Below are positions 35,577 to 43,237 of a stretch of 64,000 bases of DNA, one piece after another. The stretch is taken from NCBI GenBank assembly GCA_964242735.1, contig CAXTAK010000003.1:62001-126000 (forward strand). The letters run 5' to 3'. The stretch is from CADCUY01 sp964242735. Its GTDB lineage: Bacteria > Actinomycetota > Actinomycetes > Actinomycetales > Quadrisphaeraceae. The number at the start of each line of letters is the position of its first letter. Position 1 is the first letter of the stretch. The translations under genes were made by a program, and so were the position numbers. A model generated the notes under the pieces. That model was given only the letters and a program-made list of their open reading frames with translations, was not told the DNA's origin and searched no databases.

Positions 35577-37505
35577 TCAGTCGGCCGGGGCGAGGTGCGC
35601 CCGCTGGGTGGCCTTGTGCTGCTCGTAGGTGGCGCGGGCGGCCTGCGTCGACTCCAGCGTCGAGGTCTCCGGCACAGGCACGTCCCACCAGCTCTCGCTG
35701 CTGGGGGCGCCGACGAACGGGTCGGTCTCGACGTGGATCACGGTCGAGGTGGGGCTCCTCCTGGCGTCCAGGATCGCGGTGTCGAGCTCCCCGCGCGTGG
35801 TCACCCGCACCACGGCGATGCCCAGGGACTCGGCGTTGGCGGCGAGGTCGACGGGCAGGAGGTCCCCGTCCATGCGCCCGGAGGCGGTGCGCCCCCGGTA
35901 CCGGGTGCCGAAGCGCTGGGAGCCCAGCTCCTCGGACAGCGCCCCGATCGAGGCGTACCCGTGGTTCTGCACCAGGACGACGATCACCTTCACGCCCTCC
36001 TGGACGGCGGTGACCAGCTCGGTGGCCATCATCAGGTACGAGCCGTCGCCGACCATCACGAACACGTCGCGGTCGGGCTCGGCCATCGCCACCCCGATGC
36101 CGCCGGCGACCTCGTAGCCCATGCAGGAGTACCCGTACTCCACGTGGTAGCCCTTGCGCTCTCGCACCTGCCAGAGCTTGTGCAGGTCGCCGGGCATCGA
36201 CCCGGCGGCGCACACGACGACGTCGCGGGGGTCCGACAGCTCGTTGACCGCGCCGAGCACCTCGTTCTGGGTGGGCCTGGCGGCCATCGTCGCGGGGTCG
36301 GCGGCCTCGTCGCGGGCGTACACCCCGGCGACGGTGGCGTGCCACGCCGCGTTCAGGCGCGCGGTCTCCTCGCGGTGGGCGTCCTCCACCGACCAGCCCT
36401 GCAGCGCCGCCCCCAGGGCGACCAGCGCCTCGCGGGCGTCGGCGACCACGGCGACCCCGCCGCGCTTCACGGCGTCCATGCCCGCGACGTTGACGTTGAC
36501 GAACCGCACGCCCGGCGCGGCGAAGGCGGTGTTCGAGGCGGTGGTGAAGTCCTGGTAGCGGGTGCCGACGCCGATGACGACGTCGGCCGCGGCCGCGAGG
36601 GCGTTCGCCGCGGTGGTGCCGGTGGAGCCCAGCGCCCCCACCGACTGCGGGTGGTCGAAGGGCAGCGAGCCCTTGCCCGCCTGGGACTGCCCGACCGGGA
36701 TGCCGGTGGCCTCGACGAGGGCGCGCAGCTCCTCCGTGGCCTGCGAGTAGATGACCCCTCCGCCGGCGACCAGCAGCGGGCGGCGCGCGGAGCGGATGAC
36801 CGCCACCGCCCGGGCCAGGGCGTCGGGCTGGGGCAGGGTGCGCCCGACGTGCCAGGTGCGCTCGGCGAACAGCTCCACCGGGAAGTCGTGGGCCTCGGCC
36901 TGCACGTCCTGGGGGATCGCCACGGTCACCGCACCGGTCTCGGCGGGGTCGGTGAGCACCCGCATCGCCCCCAGCAGGGCCGCGGGCAGCTGCTCGGGGC
37001 GCCACACCCGGTCGAAGTACCGCGAGAGGGGGCGGAAGGCGTCGTTGACGGTGACGTCGCCGGAGTCGGGGCGCTCCAGCTCCTGCAGCACCGGGGCCGG
37101 CCCGCGGGTGGCGAAGGTGTCGGCGGGCAGCAGCAGCACCGGGAGGCGGTTGATCGTGGCGAGCGCGGCGCCGGTGAGCAGGTTGGTCGCACCAGGACCC
37201 ACCGAGGTCGTCACCGCCCACGCCGCCAGGCGGTCCTTGGCGCGGGCGTAGGCGGCGGCGGTGTGCACCATGGCCTGCTCGTTGCGCCCGAGCACGTACG
37301 GCAGCCGGGTCGGGTCCTCCAGCTCGGCCTGCAGCAGCGCCTGGCCGAGGCCCGCGACGTTGCCGTGGCCGAAGATGCCCAGGCACCCGGCGAAGAAGCG
37401 GGTGCGCTGCCCGTCACGCTCGACGAACTGCGCGGCGAGGAAGCGCACGGTGGCCTGAGCGACGGTCAGGCGCACGGTCTGCGCGGCGATCGGCGCGGTG
37501 GTCAT
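35577..37505 (-). CDS. iolD: 3D-(3,5/4)-trihydroxycyclohexane-1,2-dione hydrolase
   Basis: 642 aa, normal length. ThDP enzyme fold: catalytic-domain Glu region GRNEQAMVHTAAAYARA, FATRGPAPVLQELE, and the ThDP/Mg motif MVGDGSYLMMATEL with VVLVQNHGYASIG. Hydrolyses the dione ring to 5-deoxy-D-glucuronate. Starts at ATG 37505, overlapping iolB's stop by 4 nt, which indicates coupled translation. Confidence 0.95.
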   Translation of the reverse strand: MTTAPIAAQTVRLTVAQATVRFLAAQFVERDGQRTRFFAGCLGIFGHGNVAGLGQALLQAELEDPTRLPYVLGRNEQAMVHTAAAYARAKDRLAAWAVTTSVGPGATNLLTGAALATINRLPVLLLPADTFATRGPAPVLQELERPDSGDVTVNDAFRPLSRYFDRVWRPEQLPAALLGAMRVLTDPAETGAVTVAIPQDVQAEAHDFPVELFAERTWHVGRTLPQPDALARAVAVIRSARRPLLVAGGGVIYSQATEELRALVEATGIPVGQSQAGKGSLPFDHPQSVGALGSTGTTAANALAAAADVVIGVGTRYQDFTTASNTAFAAPGVRFVNVNVAGMDAVKRGGVAVVADAREALVALGAALQGWSVEDAHREETARLNAAWHATVAGVYARDEAADPATMAARPTQNEVLGAVNELSDPRDVVVCAAGSMPGDLHKLWQVRERKGYHVEYGYSCMGYEVAGGIGVAMAEPDRDVFVMVGDGSYLMMATELVTAVQEGVKVIVVLVQNHGYASIGALSEELGSQRFGTRYRGRTASGRMDGDLLPVDLAANAESLGIAVVRVTTRGELDTAILDARRSPTSTVIHVETDPFVGAPSSESWWDVPVPETSTLESTQAARATYEQHKATQRAHLAPAD

Positions 37506-38410
37506 CGGGCTCCCTCGGTGCTGGTGGCGCCGCCGAGCGGCAGGCGCGGGTCGACGTCCTGGTGCGCCCACTGCCCGCGCACCCACGCGAGGTCGGGGTC
37601 GTCGACGATCTTCCAGGCCCGCTCGGGGGAGGGCCCGGCCATGACGTTGAGGTAGTACATGTCGTGCCCCGGGGTGGCCGCGCACGGGCCGTGCCACCCG
37701 TGGGGCACCAGCACGGTGTCGCCGCTGCGCACCTCGGCGAGGACGTCGATCGGGCGCTGCGCCGTGCCGTACGTGCGGTGGTGGCCGACCCCCGCCTGGT
37801 CTGCGGGACCCGGGGCGATCTCGTAGTAGTAGACCTCCTCCAGCTCGCTCTCGTGCGCACTGGCCTCGTCGTGCTTGTGCGGGGGGTAGGAGCTCCAGTT
37901 GCCCGCCGGGGTGAGCACCTCGACCACGATGACGGCATGGGCCGGAAAGGTCCCAGCGGGGGCGAGTCCGTGCACCTGGCGGCTGCAGGAACCCGCCCCG
38001 CGCAGCTCCACCGCGACGTCGGACGCCGGCACGTGCCGCACCGGCAGCCGCGTCGCCCCGGCGGGCACGCGGGCTCCGGGCAGGGCCACGCGGGCCCCGC
38101 GCTCGCTGCTGAGGCGTGCGGCGCTGCCCTGCGGCAGGTACAGGACGTCGGTGGGCCCGGCGAAGGGGCTGGCCCGCCCGGCCAGGTCGTAGCGGGCGCC
38201 GCCCGTGGCCACGGTCGCGCCGCCGCGCAGCGGCACCACGACGACCTCGGCGTCGGCGGTCTCGACGTCGACCACCTGGCGGGGCGCCAGGTCGAGCACG
38301 CGCAGGGAGCTGTAGCCCCAGCCGGCGCTCTCCGGGGTCACCACGACGTCGAAGGGACCCTGCGCGGTGGAGCCCGCGGGCAGGTGGAGGTCGCTCGTCA
38401 CGGGGCTCAC
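37502..38410 (-). CDS. iolB: 5-deoxy-glucuronate isomerase
   Basis: 302 aa from GTG 38410 (VSPVTSDLHLP), which overlaps the aldolase stop as GTGA; a GTG at 38401 is the alternative. KduI/IolB cupin fold with the metal-binding YPPHKHDE motif, ELEEVYYYEI and VPHGWHGPCAATPGHDMYYLN. Converts 5-deoxy-glucuronate to 5-dehydro-2-deoxy-D-gluconate. Confidence 0.93.
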   Translation of the reverse strand: MSPVTSDLHLPAGSTAQGPFDVVVTPESAGWGYSSLRVLDLAPRQVVDVETADAEVVVVPLRGGATVATGGARYDLAGRASPFAGPTDVLYLPQGSAARLSSERGARVALPGARVPAGATRLPVRHVPASDVAVELRGAGSCSRQVHGLAPAGTFPAHAVIVVEVLTPAGNWSSYPPHKHDEASAHESELEEVYYYEIAPGPADQAGVGHHRTYGTAQRPIDVLAEVRSGDTVLVPHGWHGPCAATPGHDMYYLNVMAGPSPERAWKIVDDPDLAWVRGQWAHQDVDPRLPLGGATSTEGAR

Positions 38411-39297
38411 CGCACCAGGGAGACGGCGGTGTCGACGGCCGCCGCGACGTCGTCGTCGGGGGGGAAGAGCAGGGCGCGGCCGACCACGAGACCGCGCACC
38501 GCGGGCAGGTCCAGGGCCTTGCGCCAGGAGGCGTAGGTCTCCTCCGGGGCGCGCACGGGGTCGCCGCCGAGGATGAGGGTCGGCAGCGTCGTGGCCTCCA
38601 TGACCCGCTCCATCTCCGCAACGACCGGCAGCTTCATCCAGGTGTACGCCGAGGACGACCCGAGGCCCTGGGCGATGTGGACCGACGTGATCACCGCCTC
38701 GGGCGCGAGGTCGTTGACCACCCTGCCGTCTCGGCGGCTGGACATGAACGGCTCCACCATCGCCACGAGGCGCTGGCGGTTCAGGTCGGTCACCGCCTGC
38801 GCGCACGTCTCCAGCGTCGGCGCGGTGCCGGGGTCGTCGAGGGCGATGCGCAGCAGCATCTTGCCGCCGTCGAACCCGGCCTCGACGATGCCGGGCACGT
38901 CGTAGGCGGTCATCCGGTCGTCGAGCTCGAAGCAGGCCCCCGCGAGGCCGCCCCGGTTCATCGAGGCGATGACGACCTTGTCCTCCAGCGCCCCGAGCAG
39001 GAGCAGGTCCTCGGCGATGTCGGCGGTGGCCAGCAGACCGTCGACGCCCGGACGGGCGAGGGCCGCTCGCAACCGGTCGAGCAGCTCGGTGCGGCTCGCC
39101 ATCGCATCGCTGCGACCCCTGGCGGCCAGGGCGCCGCGCGCCGGGTGGTCGGCGGCGACGATCATCAACCGGCCGTCGTCACCGACGAAGGAGGGGCGGC
39201 GCTGACGCGCGGCCATCGCCTGCGCGACGGCGTGGGGGCGGCGGGCCCGCAGCTCGGTGACCTCGGCGTAGGTGCGGCACAGGGGCGTCTCAGGCAC
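38407..39297 (-). CDS. Cgl0159-like (beta/alpha)8 aldolase family protein
   Basis: 296 aa. LacD/DeoC-like class I aldolase fold: LMIVAADHPARGALAARG, GVDGLLATADIAEDLL, ALEDKVVIASMNRGGLAG, and the candidate Schiff-base Lys in AYTWMKLPVV. Homologues occur in actinobacterial inositol clusters, where they would replace IolJ and split 2-deoxy-5-keto-gluconate-6-phosphate to DHAP and malonic semialdehyde. This role is inferred. Overlaps iolC by 8 nt. Confidence 0.75.
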   Translation of the reverse strand: MPETPLCRTYAEVTELRARRPHAVAQAMAARQRRPSFVGDDGRLMIVAADHPARGALAARGRSDAMASRTELLDRLRAALARPGVDGLLATADIAEDLLLLGALEDKVVIASMNRGGLAGACFELDDRMTAYDVPGIVEAGFDGGKMLLRIALDDPGTAPTLETCAQAVTDLNRQRLVAMVEPFMSSRRDGRVVNDLAPEAVITSVHIAQGLGSSSAYTWMKLPVVAEMERVMEATTLPTLILGGDPVRAPEETYASWRKALDLPAVRGLVVGRALLFPPDDDVAAAVDTAVSLVR

Positions 39298-40285
39298 GAG
39301 CCGTCGCCTTCCTCTGGGTGCGGGTGGGCGCGTCGGCGAAGGCCTCGACCTCGGCGAGGCTCGGCATGGCGGTGGAGCACTCCAGGCGAGAGGCGACGAT
39401 CGCCCCGGCCGCGCTGGCGTAGGACAGCGTCTTGGCCAGCGGCCACCCGGCCAGCAGGCCGTTGATCAGCGAGCCGCCGAAGCTGTCACCCGCGCCGAGC
39501 CCGTTGACCACCTCGACCGAGGTGGGCGGCACGGTCACCCGCTCCTCGCGGGTGGCCCCCAGCACCCCTCGCGGCCCCTGCTTGACGACCGCCAGCTCCA
39601 CCCCCGCGTCCAGCAGCGCGTCGGCGGCGCGGTCGGGGTCGACCTCGCCCACGGCGACCTCGCACTCCTCGCGGTTCCCGACCGCGACGGTGACCCCGGC
39701 CAGGGCCCGCCGCACCTGCTCGCGCGCGGCGGCGACCGAGGTCCAGAACATCGGCCGGTAGTCCAGGTCGAGCACGGTGTGCGCGCGGCGGCCGCGGGCC
39801 GCCAGGGCCGCGTGGTGGGCCGCGCGGCTGGGCTCCTCCGACAGGCCGGTGACCGTCAGCCAGAACAGGTCGGCGCCCCGCACGGCGTCGTCGTCGAGGT
39901 CCTCGGGGCGGACCTGGAGGTCGGGCGCAGTGGGGCGCCGGTAGAAGTGCAGCGGGAAGTCGTCGGGGGGGAAGACCTCGCAGAAGGTGACCGGTGTGAG
40001 GTTCTCGGGGTCGACCACCACGTACCGGTCGTCGACACCGAGCTCGCGCAGGGCGCGGCGCACGAAGCGGCCGAAGGGGTCGTCGCCCACCCCGGTGACC
40101 AGGGCCGCGCGGCGGCCCAGCCGTGCCGCGGCGACGGCGACGTTCGCGGCGCTGCCGCCGAGGAACTTGCCGAAGGTCTCGACGTCCTCCAGCCCGACCC
40201 CGAGCTGCAGGGGGTACAGGTCGACCCCGGACCGGCCCGCGACGAGCACCTCCGGCGGTGGCGTGCGCTCGGGCGCTGTCGTCAC
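39290..40285 (-). CDS. iolC: 5-dehydro-2-deoxygluconokinase
   Basis: 331 aa from GTG 40285, which has GGAGG eight bases upstream; an earlier in-frame start at 40354 is possible. PfkB/ribokinase family: GGSAANVAVAAARLGRRAALVTG near the N terminus and the catalytic GLGAGDSFGGSLI, plus VGNREECEVAVG. Phosphorylates 5-dehydro-2-deoxygluconate at C6. First gene of the core run; operator and -35 box lie at 40360-40379. Confidence 0.92.
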   Translation of the reverse strand: MTTAPERTPPPEVLVAGRSGVDLYPLQLGVGLEDVETFGKFLGGSAANVAVAAARLGRRAALVTGVGDDPFGRFVRRALRELGVDDRYVVVDPENLTPVTFCEVFPPDDFPLHFYRRPTAPDLQVRPEDLDDDAVRGADLFWLTVTGLSEEPSRAAHHAALAARGRRAHTVLDLDYRPMFWTSVAAAREQVRRALAGVTVAVGNREECEVAVGEVDPDRAADALLDAGVELAVVKQGPRGVLGATREERVTVPPTSVEVVNGLGAGDSFGGSLINGLLAGWPLAKTLSYASAAGAIVASRLECSTAMPSLAEVEAFADAPTRTQRKATARA

Positions 40286-40359
40286 GCGCACCTCCACCTC
40301 GTCGTGGGTCCCGGGCGCGGGTCGCGCCCGGGACGAACTCTGCCCCGCGCTCACCGCCG

Positions 40360-40379
40360 TGTCAATCCATGTCCTGACA
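40360..40379 (-). promoter_or_regulatory. Operator-like palindrome with -35 box before iolC
   Basis: Exact TGTCCTGACA (40370-40379). On the coding strand TTGACA follows four bases later (40365-40360), then 17 nt and CAGAGT as a weak -10. The likely promoter of the core iolC-to-iolG run. Confidence 0.65.
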
Positions 40380-40400
40380 TGCGGTCATGAGCGCCGAGTG

Positions 40401-41501
40401 TCACGCGGGCGGGATCAGGACGTCGCGGACGACCTCGTCCAGCTGCGCGTCGGCCTGGAGGAACTGGCGCAGGGTGGTGACCGTGGCGCCGAAGCGCTCG
40501 AAGTCCTCCACCGCCAGGCCGTCCTCGTCGTAGGCCTTGGCGAACTCCGGGACGCGGTCGCGCAGCGCCTCGATGATGCGGGGCTCGACGGGCACGTCGA
40601 TGCGGTCCTCGACCGGGATCGCGTTCTCGTTGATGCGCGCCTGCCAGTCGAAGGGGGGGGAGACCACGAGGTCGCCGCCGACGAGCTCGCTCCACTGGAG
40701 GTGGTTGCGGAAGGCCGCCGACAGGATGCGCACCCGGTAGCCCCGCTCGACGAACAGGTGGTGGGCCTTCTTCAGCGCCGCGACCCCGGCCCACTCGAAG
40801 TACCCGGGCTCGATCAGGACGCGGTCCTTCGCCGCCGACGCCTTCAGCCAGTCGTCGAGCCGGCCACCCATGATCGTGCAGACGGAGCCGAACTCGTGCA
40901 CCTCCAGGCCCTCGGCCTCGCGGCGGGCGAAGCCGCGCTCGATCGCCTCGGCCACGGCGATCGCCTGGGCGACGGTGAAGGAGACGGTCGCGTTGATGCT
41001 CACCCCCCGGTAGGTGGCCTCCTCGATCGCCGTGATGCCCGTCCTCGTCGCGGGGATCTTCACGATCATGTTGGGGGCGAGCGCCGAGAAGCGCACCGCC
41101 TGCTTGACGAGGGCGTCGGCGTCGCGGTGCAGGCGGGGGTCGGTCTGGATGGACAGGCGCCCGTTGCGCCCGCCCTCCTGGTGGAAGATCGGCTCGAGGA
41201 GGCGGGCGGCCTCCACGGACAGCTCCTGGACCACCAGCCACCCCAGCTCCGACTCCCCCGCCGTGGGGTGCAGCTCGGCGAGCTGGCGGATGCGGGGCAC
41301 CCAGCGCTGCAGGTCGCGCTTGATGGCCGCGAGGGCGATGACGGGGTTGCACGTCGCGCCCACCGCACCGAAGGAGATGGACCGCGCGAGCTCCAGCGGG
41401 TCCGCCGAGTCGTTCCACAGCGCGGTGGGCGTGGTCTCTGCCGCGATCCGCAGCGGCAGGTCGGCGCCGGTCTCCACGGGTGACGGGGCGGTCAGCGTCA
41501 T
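40401..41501 (-). CDS. Transaldolase family protein
   Basis: 366 aa from ATG 41501 with AGGAGA upstream. Transaldolase fold: SFGAVGATCNPVIALAAIKR near the N terminus, the Schiff-base Lys in MIVKIPATRTGITAIEEA, then GVSINATVSFTVAQAIAVAEA. Longer than classical TalB and closer to the variants found with carbohydrate-degradation genes. It has its own operator-like site upstream and lies in the inositol regulon, so a role in cleaving or transferring a keto-sugar phosphate is suspected. Confidence 0.83.
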   Translation of the reverse strand: MTLTAPSPVETGADLPLRIAAETTPTALWNDSADPLELARSISFGAVGATCNPVIALAAIKRDLQRWVPRIRQLAELHPTAGESELGWLVVQELSVEAARLLEPIFHQEGGRNGRLSIQTDPRLHRDADALVKQAVRFSALAPNMIVKIPATRTGITAIEEATYRGVSINATVSFTVAQAIAVAEAIERGFARREAEGLEVHEFGSVCTIMGGRLDDWLKASAAKDRVLIEPGYFEWAGVAALKKAHHLFVERGYRVRILSAAFRNHLQWSELVGGDLVVSPPFDWQARINENAIPVEDRIDVPVEPRIIEALRDRVPEFAKAYDEDGLAVEDFERFGATVTTLRQFLQADAQLDEVVRDVLIPPA

Positions 41502-41693
41502 GGTCTCTCCTGGGCTGGTCGACGGCGGTGGAGCGGTGGCGGTGGGACGGCGGTGCGGACGAGGCCACCGGGTGGGCACCCCGCCGGAGGCACCGGGTCG
41601 GCTCGACCGCACCACGGCGCTGTGGCGGAGCGGGGGCGAGGACTCGTCGACCTGGACGTGTTCCTGAGACCCCAGCATGTCAGCACCAGGTGT

Positions 41694-41704
41694 TGTCCTG
41701 TCAA
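41694..41704 (-). promoter_or_regulatory. Operator-like site TGACAGGACA with -35 box before transaldolase
   Basis: On the coding strand the site is TTGACAGGACA (one mismatch from the palindrome), so -35 box and operator overlap. It lies 193 nt before the transaldolase start, in the gntR-transaldolase intergenic region. Confidence 0.5.
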
Positions 41705-41748
41705 GAGCGCCCGCGGACGCGAACACCGCGGTGCTACGGGTCAGGCGC

Positions 41749-41791
41749 CCGGACGTGCGCACGTCCGGACGTGGTGACGGCCCGTCCGGAC
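41749..41791. promoter_or_regulatory. 20-bp perfect palindrome and GTCCGGAC repeats upstream of gntR
   Basis: ccggacgtgcgcacgtccgg (41749-41768) is a perfect palindrome. GTCCGGAC occurs at 41763-41770 and again at 41784-41791, 21 bp apart (two helical turns). GntR/HutC proteins bind sites with GT and AC flanking a short centre, so these could be autoregulatory sites for the gene at 41829. Confidence 0.5.
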
Positions 41792-41828
41792 CTGGTCGAG
41801 GGGCCGCGGGGCCTGCCATGCTGGGCGT

Positions 41829-42626
41829 GTGAGCAGCACCGTCGCCAGCCCGGAGAGCGGCCGCACCGGCTCGCCGCCCGCCCCGGACCTGTCGAGGCTG
41901 CTCGCCCGCGGCCTGGACCGCTCGAGCCCGGTGCCGCTGTACCACCAGCTCGCGGAGACCATGCGCGGCGCGATCGGCGACGGCACCCTGAGCCCCGGCA
42001 CCCGGCTCGACAACGAGATCGCGCTGGCCGACCGGCTCGGGCTGTCCCGCCCGACCATGCGTCGCGCCCTGCAGGAGCTGGTGGACGCCGGGCTGCTGGT
42101 GCGGCGGCGCGGGGTGGGCACCCAGGTGGTGCGCCCCCACGTGAGCCGGCCGATGGCGCTGACCAGCCTGCACGACGACCTGCAGCGCACCGGGCAGGGC
42201 TCGGCCACGCAGGTGCTGGAGCACCGCGTCGGGCCCGGCACCGCGGACGTGACGGCTGCGCTCGCCCTGCCCGAGGGCGCTCCGGTGCTGACCCTGCGCC
42301 GGCTGCGCTCCGCCGGCGGGGAGCCGCTGGCCCTGCTGACCAACCACCTGCCGGCCGCGCTGGACCCCGGGCGAGAGCGCCTGGAGCGCGACGGGCTGTA
42401 CCAGTGCCTGCGCGAGGCCGGGGTGCACCTGCGGGTGGCGCACCAGACCGTGGGCGCGCGCCTGGCCACCGCCACGGAGGCCCGGCTGCTGGGCGAGCGG
42501 GCGCGCTCGGCGCTGGTGACCATGGAGCGGACCGCCTACGACGACTCCGGCTCCGTCGTCGAGCACGGGCAGCACGTCTACCGCGCGTCCCGCTACCAGG
42601 TGGAGACCACGCTCGTCGAGCGCTGA
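41829..42626 (+). CDS. GntR/HutC family transcriptional regulator, likely regulator of the inositol genes
   Basis: 265 aa from GTG 41829. N-terminal winged helix (PLYHQLAETMRGAIGDG, LSRPTMRRALQELVDAGLLV) and C-terminal UTRA ligand domain (MALTSLHDDLQRTGQ, LALLTNHLPA, ATEARLLGERARSALVTMER). HutC-type regulators are usually repressors released by a pathway metabolite. It is the only regulator inside the inositol cluster, so it is the prime candidate for binding the TGTCCTGACA sites. Transcribed opposite to the core genes. Confidence 0.9.
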   Translation: MSSTVASPESGRTGSPPAPDLSRLLARGLDRSSPVPLYHQLAETMRGAIGDGTLSPGTRLDNEIALADRLGLSRPTMRRALQELVDAGLLVRRRGVGTQVVRPHVSRPMALTSLHDDLQRTGQGSATQVLEHRVGPGTADVTAALALPEGAPVLTLRRLRSAGGEPLALLTNHLPAALDPGRERLERDGLYQCLREAGVHLRVAHQTVGARLATATEARLLGERARSALVTMERTAYDDSGSVVEHGQHVYRASRYQVETTLVER

Positions 42627-42654
42627 GCGCCGGGCGCCGGCCCCGGGGCGGGTC

Positions 42655-43047
42655 TCAGGGCAGGTCGCCGTCGAGGAACTGGGCGCGACCTCGACCGAAG
42701 GACCAGTCCTCGGGGGAGTTGGTGGTCACCGACACGACCAGGTCCTCCGGGCGCACGCCGCAGTCGGCCTCCAGCCGCCGGGCGAGCCCCGCGTACAGCG
42801 CCCGCTTCTGCTCCGCGCTGCGCCCCTGCTGCACCACCTCCAGCACCACGACGCCGTCGGTGCGCTCGTAGCCGAGGCCGGTGTCCTCGGTGATCACGTG
42901 CCCGACCGAGTGCTCGGTGATGATCTGGTACCGGTCGCGGGGTGGGGCGGCGAACGCCTCGAGCACCACCTCCTGCACCACGTCGGCCAGGTGCCTGAGC
43001 TCCTGGGGCGAGCGGCCCTCCTGCACGTCGATCCTCACCAGTGGCAC
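42655..43047 (-). CDS. Tautomerase superfamily protein
   Basis: 130 aa from GTG 43047 with GGAGGG upstream. Begins VPLVRIDV, so removal of the initiator exposes the catalytic Pro1 of the 4-oxalocrotonate tautomerase fold. Two beta-alpha-beta units are visible (QELRHLADVVQEVVLEAF; AEQKRALYAGLARRLEADCG). Divergent from the IolT-like gene and sharing its operator region. A keto-enol step on an inositol intermediate is possible but unproven. Confidence 0.78.
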   Translation of the reverse strand: MPLVRIDVQEGRSPQELRHLADVVQEVVLEAFAAPPRDRYQIITEHSVGHVITEDTGLGYERTDGVVVLEVVQQGRSAEQKRALYAGLARRLEADCGVRPEDLVVSVTTNSPEDWSFGRGRAQFLDGDLP

Positions 43048-43075
43048 GTGGGCCCTCCTCATCGGGTGGTCGGAT

Positions 43076-43085
43076 TGTCCTGACA
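43076..43085 (-). promoter_or_regulatory. Operator-like palindrome TGTCCTGACA, tautomerase side
   Basis: Exact palindrome 29 nt before the tautomerase start at 43047, in the divergent region shared with the porter gene. Confidence 0.6.
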
Positions 43086-43119
43086 TGGAGCATGCCGCAC
43101 AACGGGTCGATGTGACCTG

Positions 43120-43148
43120 TTGACAGGACAAAGAGGCGCCCCTAGCGT
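43120..43148 (+). promoter_or_regulatory. Promoter with overlapping operator before IolT-like porter
   Basis: TTGACA (43120-43125), 17-nt spacer, TAGCGT (43143-43148) form a good -35/-10 pair. TGACAGGACA (43121-43130), one mismatch from the regulon palindrome, overlaps the -35 box, so a bound repressor would block polymerase. Confidence 0.7.
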
Positions 43149-43237
43149 CCTCGGCACAGGACCTGACGCCGTCGTCAGCACCACGGCCACCGGTCGACAC
43201 CCGGCGCGATGCTGCGCCCCACCACGAAGGAGCGCCG

